Positions 20,065-31,183 of a DNA stretch of 38,809 nucleotides are shown one piece after another. Source of the stretch: an uncultured bacterium. GTDB taxonomy: Bacteria; Patescibacteria; JAEDAM01; Absconditabacterales; Absconditicoccaceae. The notes beneath the pieces were generated by a model that saw only the letters and a program-made list of their open reading frames with translations, made no database searches and was not told the DNA's origin. Where the stretch lies: positions 1 through 38,809 of the forward strand of contig CALFEN010000325.1 of the NCBI GenBank assembly GCA_937950065.1, written 5' to 3'. Within the stretch, counting starts at the first letter, position 1; each line of letters begins with the position of its first letter. The position numbers were made by a program, and so were the translations under genes.

Positions 20065-22881
20065 ATGACAGAAGCACCTCAAGAATACGTAAGAGTTCAA
20101 AAAAAAGTTTGAGAGACTTTTGAGAGAGTAGAAAACGAACAAGCAAAGAAGATAGACGAAAAACTACAAAAACTGGAATTGTCTCTAGCAAAAGCTGAAG
20201 AAAAAGAAGAATTTATCAGAAAGATGAAGAAGATTTTTGGAGATAAAAAATCCGAGATAAAGGTGGAAAATAATAGAATTTCAATAATTATGCTGGAATG
20301 AGCAAACGAAGATGAGATAAGTCAAATTGTAGATTGAATAAGAATAGAGGGAGAAAAAGTTTGATATGACTTTAACCTTGATGGCAAGATAGATGGAGAT
20401 GAACTAATAAAGTCTTGAAATCCTGAAAAGATAGATGAAAATTGAATAATTTGAAATTTTGGTAGATTTTATATGTCTGGATGAATAGAAAATTGGGATA
20501 TTCCTGACCAGATAAATAATATCCAGTATCATTCATATTTATTGTGAGATCAATCATTTACTGGAAGAAATCTTGCGATAACAGCAAGAAATTTGAGCAA
20601 GACGCATGAATGAGCAGGGTGAATTTGTTTTTCTGATAAAAAAATAGTGAAGACAGAAGATGGGAAAAGTTATCTGGTAGTGATATGAGAATCAGAAGAA
20701 AGAAATAAAGTCCATCTTGATCAAAATTACAAAGATTTAAATGATTTACTTTCAAAAGTTAGAGGAAAAACTGCAACAAAAACCGTTGATGGAAAAGAAG
20801 TATTGTGAATAGAAGCCTGGGTTACTGAAATATCCGGTGCTGATCAACAAAAACAGATGAATATATATGAGGCTTGAGAACGTGAGGTTCATCAATCTAT
20901 AAAAGTTGATTTTGTAGATAAGTGAATTGACAAAGAAAATCCTATTCATTTGATAAAAGATAGTAATGGGGATTATAATTATGAATTTTTTGATAAGAAG
21001 TCTTTTTCTAAATTAACATTTACTTCAAAAGAGATAGAAGAAATAAAGAAACTATATGAAGTCTGAACAGATGGAAATATCAAAATAAAAGAAAATACGG
21101 CAGTAAAAATTGACTTAACAAATAAGGGGATTACTGCTGATCAAATTCAAAATATATTAGGAGAATGACTTTTTTTCGTGTTTGAGAAATTAGATATAAA
21201 TTGACAGAATTTTGACAGCACTTGTAAAATAACAAAAGAAGACAATGCCATAAAGATATCTCCTACAGACAAAATTACCAAAAGAGAAGAGGTCGATCTT
21301 TGATTTGGTATAAAATTTGACAAGACAAACTTTCTTTATAATGCGGCATTCATTAGAGATTTGACGAAAATAGAGAAAGGGAAACAGTCTTTAACTCTAA
21401 AATGACTCTACGGTTGGTGAGATATGGATGCAGAACTTGAATATTCTCAAGATCTAAAAACCATTAAAAATATTAAATTGAAAACTATCTGAAATGAAAT
21501 ACAGATCAACGACGTAAATTTAAATGTAGACGTAAAAGACGAGAAAGATATACACAATTTATACGTCAATGTAATGAGGACTATATATCGTAGTCTAAAC
21601 ATAAGTTATATGTCAAAGACATGAATTCTAGATTCAAAGGATTGATTTCAATATGATGCTAAAACTTCTAATGCTACCATTTCCTATGGCAAGATCTGAA
21701 AGATCTGAAGAGATAAATGGGATAAATATTATGAATCAGCAAAAAAATTAAATAACAAAGAATATAAGGATATATCATTTTTGATATGATCTAGGTTAGT
21801 TAATCCTATAAAATTAAAGTATGCTGATATAAAAACATTTCAGTTCCAAGGAGTTTGAGGGTTGGCCGCTAAATTTGAGTCAAGCACAAAATGATCTGAA
21901 GCCATATGATACGATAGTACTTGATGAGCTTCCTATGGTATATATCAGATAGCTACCAAAACTTGAGGTATGAGTGATTTTCTAAAGTTCTGTGAAAAAA
22001 GTCACGCAGGCATATATTGAAGATTGAATCCTAAAAAATGAGATATGTGGAGGATAAATTGATCTTTTGCCACTGAATGGAAGGCAATAGCAAGAGATGC
22101 ATCTCTATCTAAAGAGTTTGCACAGGTACAGCACGATTATATCAAACATTCTCACTATGATTTGGCTATGTCTCAATTACAGAATAAGAAATTAGTAGAT
22201 ATGATAAATTCTTCAAAAACTTTGCAAGAGGTTATGCGATCTACAGCTGTTCAACACGGAGGAACTTGAGCATCTAGAATATTCAACGGAGTATATAGAG
22301 AAGGGATGTCTGAAAAAGAACTTATAACTGCTGTATATGGGGAGAGAGGTACTAAATTTGGACGTTCCACCGCCCAAGTACGTCATTCTGTGCAAAATCG
22401 TTTTGTGCAGGAAAAAGCAATTGCGCTATCTATGCTTGCCAATGAAAGGAAATGACAGCCAGGAACTCATGAACAGTCTCCCACAACAACAGGGCAACCT
22501 CAAGTAGCAGAGACTTCAAGGTCCCGTACAAGTTCAGTGGAAAGATCTTTTTCAAAATTGCCTACAGGTACATTGATCTCAATGTGAGAAACTGTAACTA
22601 TAGATTATAACTGAAAAACTCATAAAATATTTGCATCTCAATCGGGTGACAGCATCACTATATGATTTAATGAAAAAAGATATGAGTGAAAATTACCGGC
22701 GTCATGAGTAAAAGTACAATGATTACGTAAAGATTGAAATGGAGTTATTTTACTTACAGATTCAATATTTTCGCCAGAGGTTCCATTATCCACTGCTAAA
22801 TTTTCTGAACTTTTGACAAAAATGGCTCACAATGAAAGTAAAATAGAAATGGGACCTATAACTTTGAGTCAAGTAGCATAA
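20065..22881 (+). CDS. 938-residue protein with EF-hand-like loop and muramidase-like domain
   Basis: No signal peptide. The N-terminal 60 residues are coiled-coil-like. An EF-hand/dockerin-like loop DFNLDGKIDGDE lies at residues 102-113. Residues about 600-790 resemble lysozyme/transglycosylase-type domains of phage tail and VgrG-like proteins: AKFESSTKGSEAIGYDSTGGASYGIYQIATKTGGM, where E605 in FES is the likely catalytic acid, then NGSFATEWK, HDYIKHSHYD and VQHGGTGASRIF. A Ser/Thr/Gln-rich linker follows, then a small beta domain (TLISMGETVTIDYNGK and on). It would cleave peptidoglycan. The absence of a Sec signal and the following TraC-like gene suggest export by another route, by inference only. 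Confidence 0.75.
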
Positions 22882-22967
22882 GTATCAGTAGACAAATTTT
22901 TGATTGAAAAAATAATAAAATTAATTATTATATAGAGATATAAAAAAATTTTAAAATACACAATATT

Positions 22968-23660
22968 ATGTTTTGACGAACAACAGATTCTGCTCAAATG
23001 CAGAAATGAAGAAATAATATGCCGTTTAATACAGAAAATATGTTGCCAATTTCTGAGATTAGAGGTGACGTAGTAATTTTAAAGGATGGATGACTTAGGT
23101 CTATAATTAAAGTTTTTTGATTGAATCTAGATCTCAAAAATTACGAGGAACAACTTATATCTATAGAACAATATAAGAGATTTTTGAATTGATTGGATTT
23201 TCCTATTCAGATTGTAGCAAGAAGTTCGTATTTGGATCTTACTGATTATATAGAATATATGAAAGAAAGAGTAGAACTCATAGAAAATGAAGTCCTAAAG
23301 GAACAATGAAATTTATATATATCATTTTTGGACGAGATAAATTCAAAGCAGTGACTTATATATACCAAAGAATTTTATATAGTAGTACCATATTATAGCT
23401 TATGATCTGATGCATGAAAATTACGTAGACCTTGGCGAAAGAAATTTTTAGATTCGTTGGATACAAAAGAGTCTGCAGAAAAGGTGGTTGCTAGATATAG
23501 AGATTTTCTCAAAAACAGACAGCACCTAGACACGAGATGCTATCTGATAATGGAATGACTCAAAAATATAGGTTTGGTCTGTGAGAGACTAGATACTCCT
23601 GAAATAATTTCGTTACTTTTTAAAGTGCATAATCCTATTTCTCAAAAACAGGATAAATAA
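22968..23660 (+). CDS. TraC/VirB4 N-terminal-like protein
   Basis: A 230-residue protein. TENMLPISEIRGDVVILKDGGLRSIIKVFGLNLDLKNYEEQ, followed by FLNGLDFPIQIVARSSYLDLTDYI, is the pattern of the TraC-like N-terminal domain that accompanies VirB4-type ATPases in CPR type IV secretion/pilus clusters. No ATPase domain is present (no Walker A), so this is the stand-alone domain; the ATPase may be elsewhere. It follows the muramidase-like gene by 86 bases in the same direction and converges on the M16 peptidase gene. Conserved Gly positions use UGA. Confidence 0.78.
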
Positions 23661-23729
23661 CTCAAATTTTACTTTGAAGTGTAAATAATATTATGAATTC
23701 TTTTCCCAAAAAATTAACTATAGGTATGT

Positions 23730-24953
23730 TTATTTTATATAATACATATATAATTTATCTTTTGATAGAATATTAGCCATTTCTACTATTTCTTCGTATT
23801 TTACCTTTTCATAGTCTCTTAGTATATCTTCTAGACTTTCTATTTCTTTTTTGATAAGATATTGTCTTCATATAAATTCTGCCATTTGGTCAGAGGTTTC
23901 TATTCATATTTGGGTAGATCATTTCAAATATCATAATGCTTTTTCAAATTCTTCTTTCTTGATGTCTCCTTCTGCTATTTTTTGTAATTCATCATAGATC
24001 GCTTGCGTTCCAAAGTCGAATCTATCTTTTTCTATTCCAGCCCTAATCATAAAAAGTCAGTTTATCTCACCGTTATAATGATTCCCTGAAATATAATAGC
24101 ATAGTCCTCTTTTCTCTCTGATTTCTTGAAAAAGTCTGGAAGACATGTTTCATCATAATATAATAGACAATATATCCGCAGCAAATCTTTTTTCGTCAAA
24201 TATATCATATCAGTCAACTCAAATCACTAGATGATTTTGTTCTGTTTTTTTATCAGTAAATTCTATTCTATTTTCTGGTTTAAACTTATCAAATTTTGGC
24301 ATTTCATAAATCCTTTTTTCTGGTAGTTCTTTGAATGTTTCAGAGACTTTATCTTCTATATCTGCTTGATTTTCTATTTTTCAAGCGATGATAATAATAG
24401 TATTGTCTTTGGTATAAAGACTGTTTTTGTGTTGGAAAAGATCGTCTTGTGTAAAAGTTTTGATATTTTCTGCAGGTCAAGTAATAGGTCGACCGTAACT
24501 ATTATCTCCGTAAAAATATCTTTTGAATTTATCAATCACAAGTCTGTGTGGCATGTCTTCATACATCATGATCTCTTGGATAACTACAGATTTTTCTCTT
24601 TCCATTTCATCTACAGGGAATAGTGAATTTACGAGCATATCTCCAAGTACGTCTATCCCTCTGAATATATATTGTGGGGCGGCTTTGACATAATACCCAG
24701 CGTATTCTTCTCCTGTGTAAGCGTTAAATTCTCATCATATTTCATCTATAGTTTCAGCTACGATTTGTGGGGTAGGATATTTTTTTCAACCTTTAAAGAA
24801 CATATGCTCCAAAAAATGAGAAATTCAGTTTGTCTCTCTTTTTTCATAAATACTTCAGGCCTTTGACAAAATAAGAACAGTGACAGAGTTTGAGGTGGGT
24901 ATATTTGAGAATATTACATCTATTCAGTTTATTTTTTTTATTTCGTATTGCAT
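23730..24953 (-). CDS. M16 (insulinase-like) zinc peptidase
   Basis: A 407-residue protein. The inverted zinc motif HxxEH is H46-F-L-E49-H50 (WISHFLEHMFFKG), followed by GEFNAYTGEEYAGYYVK and EREKSVVIQEI, which supplies the distal Glu ligand. The second half carries NHLVIGVDGYDIFD and FQEIREKRGLCYYISG, the C-terminal M16 domain with its R/Y substrate-binding pair. The length fits a bacterial single-chain member of the processing-peptidase type. No signal peptide, so it is probably cytosolic. It degrades peptides or processes exported proteins. It is convergent with the TraC-like gene and divergent from the gene at 25076. Confidence 0.93.
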
Positions 24954-25015
24954 TTTATTTTTTGTGATATAAAAAATAAATTATACATATTTTGTACTGA
25001 TTTTCAAATCAATAA

Positions 25016-25045
25016 TTTGACAAATTTTGTCAAAAAAAATATAAT
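25016..25045 (+). promoter_or_regulatory. promoter with inverted repeat over the -35 box
   Basis: TTGACA (25017-25022) and TATAAT (25040-25045) are separated by 17 bases. The -35 box is the left arm of the inverted repeat TTTGACA-AATTT-TGTCAAA (25016-25034), a possible operator. The M16 gene starts 63 bases to the left, so a regulator could affect both. Confidence 0.6.
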
Positions 25046-25075
25046 TAGAAAAACTTTAAAATAAAAACAAAAAAG

Positions 25076-26008
25076 ATGAAACAAGTAGAAAATTTGGAAA
25101 TAAAAAGAATAAATTGAGCCATCTCAACTGTAAATTGATTTATAGACATAGCTGATAATATTGCTTTTGAAAGTGAAAATGATAAAACTATGTATATTGC
25201 TTCTCTCAAAACTATTATTTCATATCTAGAAATTTATAAAAATAATTCGGATAAAAACTCTTTAAGCATAAATCTTGATTTTTTATTTAATGACGGAGTA
25301 ATACATACATTCAAAAAATATTTATGAGAAGAGATTATCACTCTGCAGTCTCAAATAAGAAAAGTTATAATTTCAAAAAAAGATAGATATATAGCCCGCG
25401 TAGAAGAACAATTGATATCATGACTGGAGTGAGAAAATATAGAATGAAGTAATTTATTTGAAATTATAACCATAGAGTGAGCCAATAAATTATTTAATTT
25501 AGTCAACAAAAAAAACGATTTTGAAGGCTGATGATATCAGATAAAAAATTGATTTTGGATGAGATGAAAAGAGAAATTAAGTAAATTTAATATAACTGAA
25601 ATCAAGATTATAAAAAGAAATAATTCATTAATTTTGATAGGACAGAATTGAACTACTAGCAAATTTATTATATTATGAAAAATAGATAGAAATCTGAATA
25701 TAAAAACTTTTGATTCAAGAAGAAGTCTTTCAAGTTTGGAGTATAATGAAAAATTGTGATACCTGCAGTGATTTTCAAATTATAACTGAAGTTCAAATTA
25801 TTTCTTTGTAGATTTAGATACTTTAGACTCAATCTTTGATATATCCGAAATAAATCAGAGAAGTAATGGTAGTATTTCTTGAATGTTGGAATATAGAGTT
25901 CATTCCAAAAATCCTTGGATACTCTTATATGATAAAAATTGAAAAAGACTTTGGAAAACTTGAAAAATATTAGAGTTTCCTACAAACAGGAAAATATGAG
26001 CAGCTTAG
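25076..26008 (+). CDS. hypothetical protein
   Basis: A 310-residue soluble protein rich in Ile, Lys and Asn, with no signal peptide. The central part has two similar-looking segments ending in G-G-Y and N-G-F-W (FEGGGYQIKNGFWMRGKEKL). The C-terminal half is aromatic and Gly-rich (LQGFSNYNGSSNYFFVDLD), with many UGA glycines (GGY, NGFW, GKIDRN). No catalytic motif stands out and I do not recognise a family. It has its own promoter with a possible operator, and is followed after 15 bases by a membrane-anchored protein, so they are likely co-transcribed. Confidence 0.65.
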
Positions 26009-26023
26009 ATTTAAAAAAATAAA

Positions 26024-26644
26024 ATGAGAGAAATAAGTTTAAATGATGTCTTTAGTCTTGTAATAGCTTTTCTTGGATTAGTGTTTGGTTTTTATCAGTG
26101 GCTAAAAAATAGACCAAATATAAATTTTGAAATCTCTCATTCATCACTTTTTATAGTTAAAGATTTGAAATATTTTAATTTTGTTATTGATATTCAAAAT
26201 AAAAGCAATTTTAATGTGAAAGTGAAATCTATTTATTTCCCTATGGAAAAAATTTGTTGATATCAGTATGAGCTGCCTTTTGACGTAAATATTGCTCCTT
26301 ACGATAGTCATGAGTTTCATATATGAGAAAGAGCTGTTTGATTTTTTGTCTCAAAACTCGCTCAAATCCTGAAAAATAATGAGAAATTTTTTGATAAATT
26401 AGAAGCTGAAATATGAGAAAATGTACTAAAGAGAGATTATAATCTTTTTAAGAGTTATTCTATTGCGATGAAGTTCTGTTATTTCCCTGTAGATTGTGAT
26501 ATTTTTAAATTTTATCTCAAAAATTGATCATTGAAAATACCTATGGTGATAGACACTGGTTATGAAAAATACAAGACAAAGCTAGTTATAAGTCAAAAAA
26601 ATTTTACCTATGCAAAGCCTTTTAATGTCAAAAAAATAGACTAG
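26024..26644 (+). CDS. membrane-anchored hypothetical protein
   Basis: A 206-residue protein. A single N-terminal hydrophobic helix (about residues 10-24, VFSLVIAFLGLVFGFYQW) is followed by a soluble beta-rich part with NFVIDIQNKSNFNVKVKSIYF, an immunoglobulin-like strand pattern. The same arrangement is common in bacterial proteins with one anchor helix followed by a beta domain. The role is unknown. It lies 15 bases after the hypothetical gene at 25076 and 89 bases before the ASCH gene, and ends in TAG. Confidence 0.65.
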
Positions 26645-26733
26645 AAATTTATGTTAAAATAAATAATATTAGTTTAGAATTGAATTATTATTTTAAAAAT
26701 ATATAAAAAGTTCATTTATAAAAATTTAACAAG

Positions 26734-27060
26734 ATGAAGAAGGTTTGGAAATTTACGTTAAAACAAATATATCTCAAAGATATAATAAGTGGAGCCAAGA
26801 CAGTAGAATGAAGGACATGAAGAATATTTCAGCAGATCAAAGCATGAGACGAGATAATTTTTTTTAATAAATTTGCTGAAGTTAAAAAAACTATAAAGGA
26901 AGTTAAATGTTATTCAAATATTGATGATTATCTTCAAAATGAACTTGAGTCTTCTCTTCCATGAATAAAATCTATAGAACAATGAAAGAAGTTATATTTA
27001 GCAATTCCGTGATACGTACAAAAAATTAGGCAGTACTGAATTATAGCAATAAAATTCTAG
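26734..27060 (+). CDS. ASCH-domain protein
   Basis: A 108-residue protein fitting the ASCH (PUA-like) fold. It starts with L-x5-L-K-x-I-x-S-G-x-K-T-V-E-G-R (residues about 10-27), then AGDEIIFFN, a middle KEVKCYSNIDDYLQNE, and ends in YGIIAIKF. ASCH proteins bind RNA or nucleotides; the small bacterial ones may act on modified nucleosides. Gly in VEGR and in IKAGDE are UGA. It follows the membrane-anchored gene, and a separate promoter lies downstream at 27104. Which RNA or nucleotide it binds cannot be told. Confidence 0.8.
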
Positions 27061-27103
27061 GTTTATCAGGAAAATAAAATTAAAATATTTCTTTAAAATA
27101 TCC

Positions 27104-27131
27104 TTGACAATTGTTTTATAAAATTTATAAT
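27104..27131 (+). promoter_or_regulatory. promoter TTGACA-16-TATAAT
   Basis: Perfect consensus boxes (27104-27109, 27126-27131) with a 16-base spacer, 27 bases before ATG 27158 of the first pilin-like gene. Confidence 0.75.
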
Positions 27132-27157
27132 TTTATAGATTTATTTTGATATAAAAA

Positions 27158-27661
27158 ATGAAAGAAAAAATTTATATCTTAATTGTTATTTTATTTTCGG
27201 GTTTTGTATTCTTATTTGCGTTAGGTAGAAGCTGCGGGTGTGCGGATCCTGTGAGATCCAGAGATGCTGCAAGGAGGGCTCATCTAAACCAACTTAAACG
27301 TTGACTGACCGATTATTTATTGTTAAATAATTACGTCCCTGTTTATAAAGATTTTACAGGAACAGATATATTGAGCGGTTATTTGATGCCAGATTTTTTA
27401 AAAAAGATGCCTCAAGATCCTCTAGTCAAGCAAAAATATTATTACAAGAGTGTGGGTGGTACGTGATTTGTTTTGGCAGCTGAAATGGAGACAAGTCATA
27501 TGGATTGTAATTTAGCCGTATGAACTCTTGATCTGGTAAATAAAATGATTGAAAATAAGTCTGCAGCCGAAATACAAGCATTATTAAATAGTTATGATAA
27601 GAAGAATAATAATAAATGCTTTTATTTGGTACCCAGCACAAAAGATGATAAAGATTACTAA
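27158..27661 (+). CDS. pilin-like membrane-anchored protein, copy 1
   Basis: A 167-residue protein. One N-terminal membrane helix (residues about 5-22) is followed directly by GRSCGCADPVRSRDAARR, then NQLKRGLTDYL, YVPVYKDF, YLMPDFLKKMPQDP, KYYYKSVGGTGFVLAAEMETSHMDCN. The order, helix-RDA.R...L..Y...YP...P.DP.Y.Y....F.L.A.ME...N, is that of type IV pilin/pseudopilin globular domains. The classic G|FTLxE prepilin site is missing, so it is not a standard pilin substrate. The CxC-A-D-P just after the helix is shared with the next gene, which it overlaps by 17 bases. Confidence 0.7.
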
Positions 27662-28205
27662 AAACGTTGCAAAAAATTATATCACTTATTGTCTTGATAT
27701 AATAAAAAAGTGACTTTATCTATTACTTTTTCTGTTCTTTGGTTTTATAATTTACTCATTCTTTTTTATGAGTATGTGTGCCTGTGGCGACGATCCAGTA
27801 ACCCAAGCCAGAACTAGAGATGCTAAAAGAATATTTAATTTAAAAAAAATACAACAGTGATTAAATAGTTATATATCAGTAGAGAAGTCTGCTCCTACTT
27901 TTGAAATGTTTACGTGAACTGATGCATTAGAACAATATCTTGTTCCGAATTTTTTGGAGGAATTATGAAATGCTCCAAAATGAAATGAAAAATATTACTA
28001 TAAGAGTGTTGGTAACGCTTGATTTATCTTGCTATCAGAAATGGAAGCGTCTTATTCTTCTTGCAACCTTGTAGCTTCGACTATAGGGGAAGTAAATCAA
28101 AAATTAGCTGGAAAATCTATAGAAGATATACAATCATTATTAAATAAATATGATAAAACTAATAAAGAAAAATGTTTTCTTGTTTTAACAAATTCTGCTC
28201 ACTAG
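27645..28205 (+). CDS. pilin-like membrane-anchored protein, copy 2
   Basis: A 186-residue paralog of the previous gene, beginning 17 bases inside it. An N-terminal helix at about residues 24-42 is followed by CACGDDPVTQARTRDAKR, then IQQGLNSYI, MFTGTDALEQYLVPNF, KYYYKSVGNAGFILLSEMEASYSSCN. The CxC-x-D-x-P motif, the KYYYKSV segment and the C-terminal IQSLLNKYDK are shared, so this is a tandem duplication. It lacks a prepilin site. The final stretch has KCFLVLTNS with one Cys matching copy 1. It ends in TAG and is convergent with dnaG. Confidence 0.7.
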
Positions 28206-28241
28206 GGTTGTATTTTATTTTGGATTAGACAAAATGAATGA

Positions 28242-29957
28242 TTATTTAGTCATCTCTCTTATTTTTTTTATAATATCGTTTTTTTGATCGTTTGATAGAT
28301 CGGTTTGCTTTATTAGAAATTTTACATTATCGTTTATATATTTTTTTAGATAGTTTATCACTATTTGATTTTTTTTGTCTGAAGTAAGTCCTTCAAACTG
28401 TTTTTCTCGCCAGAGCTGGCTTTCCAAAATTTTTTCTTTTTGATCTAAATCTATTTTGTCTTCCAAAATTTTTAGAAGCAGAGGATTATTGAAAGCATTG
28501 ATATTTTCAATTATAAAAGATGAATATAAAGAAACGTTTAGATCGTTTTGTCAGATAAAATCCTTGAAAAAAATAGCACAGAGATAATAATTTTTATCCT
28601 CATCTTTCTTACTGTCTTTCTTTATCTGTCTAAATCTATTTTTGTCTTTCTGAAAAAGTTTGAATTGATTTAATAAATTTGTGTCATCTATTCAGATTTT
28701 TTTTGCAATTTTTTCTATAAAAAGAGATATTATACTGTAATCTCTGATGTCTGCAATAATTCCGAATATAGCTGAAAGTAAATTTTTTCTTCAAGTTGGA
28801 CTGTTTATACTATTTTTTGCGAGAAGTTTGTCTAATATAAAATCAAATCAATCATAAATCATAAATCAGATTTTATTAAGATTTTTTACGTCACGGTCGA
28901 TTTTTTGTCATTCAAATTCATTGTTTACATATTCATCAAAATCTTTAGTTCATTTTGGTAAAGATAATATTTCGGGGTAAATTTCGTTTTGGTATGCAAG
29001 TTCCATTGCTCTCAATGTCGCATTAAATCCAGCTTCGTCGTTGTCAAAAGCAAATATAAAATTTGTACTATATCTTTTGGCAAGAGCTATATGTCCAGGA
29101 GTTAGAGACGTTCCACAGGACGCTACTGCAATAGGAATTCACGCCCTGTGGAATCATATTACGTCCATATATCATTCTACAAAAATTATTTTTCAGAAGT
29201 CCTTGATATAATTCTTTGCAACGTTTAGTCCGTAGAGAACTTTTGATTTGTCGTATAAAATGGTTTCCGTAGTGTTGATATATTTGGGCATATCATCGGG
29301 TTTCATAGCTCTGCCTGCAAAAGCTACAACATTTGACATATGGTCATATATTGGGAACATTATCCTGTTCCTAAAGAAAGAATACAGATCCCCAGTATTT
29401 CATTTCCTACCAAGTCCCAATGCTATAATTTCGTCATCAGTAAATCAAGAGTTTTTGAGAGTTTTTGTGAGTTCATAATTTGAATCGGGAGCAAATCATA
29501 GTTCAAAAGAATTTATAATTTCATCAGTCAGATTTCTGTTTTCATAAAGATATTTTTGTGCAGTGTCGGATTTTGTAAAGTTTTCTCTAAAAAATTGTAA
29601 AACTTTTTTGTTTATAAGTTTAGCTTTTTCTTTTTGAGAGACTAGTTTTTGATCTTTAGCTTCTCCATAATTGTATTTGGATAAATCCACATTAGCCTGT
29701 TTTGATAAAATTTTTATAGCTTCGGGATAGTCTATCCTTTCTACCTCCATCAAAAATTTGATAGCATTACCACCTGCTCCACATCAAAAACATTTGTAAA
29801 TCTGTTTGTCAGGAGCTACAGTAAAAGAAGGTGTTTTCTCCTTGTGAAAAGGGCAGAGCCCGAGATAATTTTTGCCTGCTTTTTTCAAATTTACATATTT
29901 GCTTACTACATCTACTATATCCAGATTGGATAATATATCTTCACTTAAATTAGACAT
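28242..29957 (-). CDS. dnaG: DNA primase
   Basis: A 571-residue protein. The CHC2 zinc finger is C35-x2-H38 and C56-x2-C59 ([11 protein letters not shown]...[15 protein letters not shown]), where the Gly in CFGCG is UGA. The catalytic core follows, with the Toprim motifs IIFVEGYMDVIGFHRAG (Glu) and [11 protein letters not shown] (D-x-D). The C-terminal part, helical and Lys-rich, is the helicase-binding region. It makes RNA primers at the fork. Start ATG 29957 gives [22 protein letters not shown], a normal DnaG start. Convergent with the pilin-like genes; the next gene on the same strand starts 1.2 kb upstream. Confidence 0.96.
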
Positions 29958-30289
29958 CACGTTATGTACAAAAAATAAATTAGGAATTATTCTCTATTAC
30001 GGACAAATTTTTTGAAAAAAAATTTATGGAATTTCATGTTAAGAGTTAATTATCAGATCCGTAATCTAACTTCATTACTTTTGAAATAATAATATAGATA
30101 TCTTTTCTCAATTCAATTGAATTTTATGATTTTTATCAAATTTCTTGCATTGCGAAAATAAATTCTGTTTATTTTTATTGTACGACTTTATGGGTTTTTG
30201 TAAATTAGAGATCTATTGGAATATCAGAAATTATTTGAGTATAATTAAATTATACAATTTTTTGCACTATGAAAAAATCTTATATAAAA
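29958..30289. promoter_or_regulatory. 332-base spacer between dnaG and the NlpC/P60 gene
   Basis: Both flanking genes are on the - strand. The spacer is AT-rich and holds no supportable gene. Two palindromes stand out: AATTCAATTGAATT (30110-30123) and GTATAATTAAATTATAC (30239-30255, with a single central A), the latter just downstream of the NlpC/P60 stop. They may be AT-rich terminators or binding sites. No strong promoter was identified for dnaG. Confidence 0.3.
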
Positions 30290-31183
30290 TTATACTGCTT
30301 GGTCTGCTTGCTGTCTGCCTCCTAGTTTCAATCTTCCTGCACTATATGCTCATCTGTCCGGGAAAAAACGGGTATGTTCTATAAGTCATGTTTTTTTACT
30401 AGCAGCCTCTATCACTTGAACTTGCCATCAATTTCATACTCTTTGAGCCGGACCTGTAGCCATACATATATGTCCATATTCTTTATGTCCTCTTTTTCCC
30501 CTTCATCTCCCAGCTCTTCTTGGAGGTCTGTATAATACATCTCAAGCGTTGACTTGTCCTATATCAATTTTTTGAGCTTTGTTGTGGTATATACCAGATG
30601 AGTCTAGTCATTCATTTCGATCAAAAGCAGCATTAAGAAATCATGAACAATCATATCATCAACGTTGTGATCATAAGACATAAGGAGTTCCTTTAGCAAC
30701 TTCACCTCTCATTCGAGAAGTTGCTTTGATCACTGAAGGATTATTGGCATTTCCTCCTGCTTGACTGTATGTTTCCGCTCTCAATTTATCCGTATCAATT
30801 TTTTGAGGAGATTGAGAGTCTTTCGTATTATTTTTAGTGCTTTCTGCCTGTGGTCTATCTTGATAATCACTTCTATCAGTTCTACTTGGGCGAGTGGTAG
30901 TTTTAGATGTGTTTTGTCTGTCAGGAGTTTCTGGAGAGGAGGTTTGTTTCTTTTTATCTAGAGTTTTTTTATATCATTGTTCTCAAGGTTTAAGAGTATT
31001 TTGAGATAATAATCGTTCTACATACTTCGGATTTGCAAGAGTTGCTTCTTTCGGAGAAAATGAAGGGCTGGATTCTAGTTTTTGGGCAGCCTTTTTACAT
31101 TTTGCTGATGAGCATTCCAATCATTGGATATCTCAAGGATTAACCTCAGCTTCTCTGGTTTTGGGAGTGTCTATTCCTGGCAT
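30290..31183 (-). CDS. NlpC/P60 family cell-wall hydrolase
   Basis: A 297-residue protein. Residues 1-160 are hydrophilic, Pro/Ser/Thr/Lys-rich and probably unstructured. The NlpC/P60 domain begins about 165: GTPYVLGSQRGGYDCSGF with catalytic Cys C179 (DCSG), then a GDVLY motif and HKEYGHICMATG with His H238, and ends YSAGRLKLGG. It would cut the stem peptide of peptidoglycan. The glycines in SQRGGYDCSG are UGA. There is no Sec signal peptide. The start ATG 31183 has GGAAAAG upstream. Two small helical genes lie to the right on the same strand. Like the muramidase-like protein at 20065, it acts on walls but lacks an obvious export signal. Confidence 0.82.

Noticed and set aside
23694..23774. 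26-codon hydrophobic frame between the TraC-like and M16 genes
   Set aside because: Antisense to the end of the M16 gene, no ribosome site, composition of AT-rich noise.
30145..30384. Small + strand protein with one hydrophobic segment (79 residues)
   Set aside because: It overlaps on the opposite strand the 3' end of the NlpC/P60 gene, whose C-terminal YSAGRLKLGG is family-like. The + frame is a shadow.
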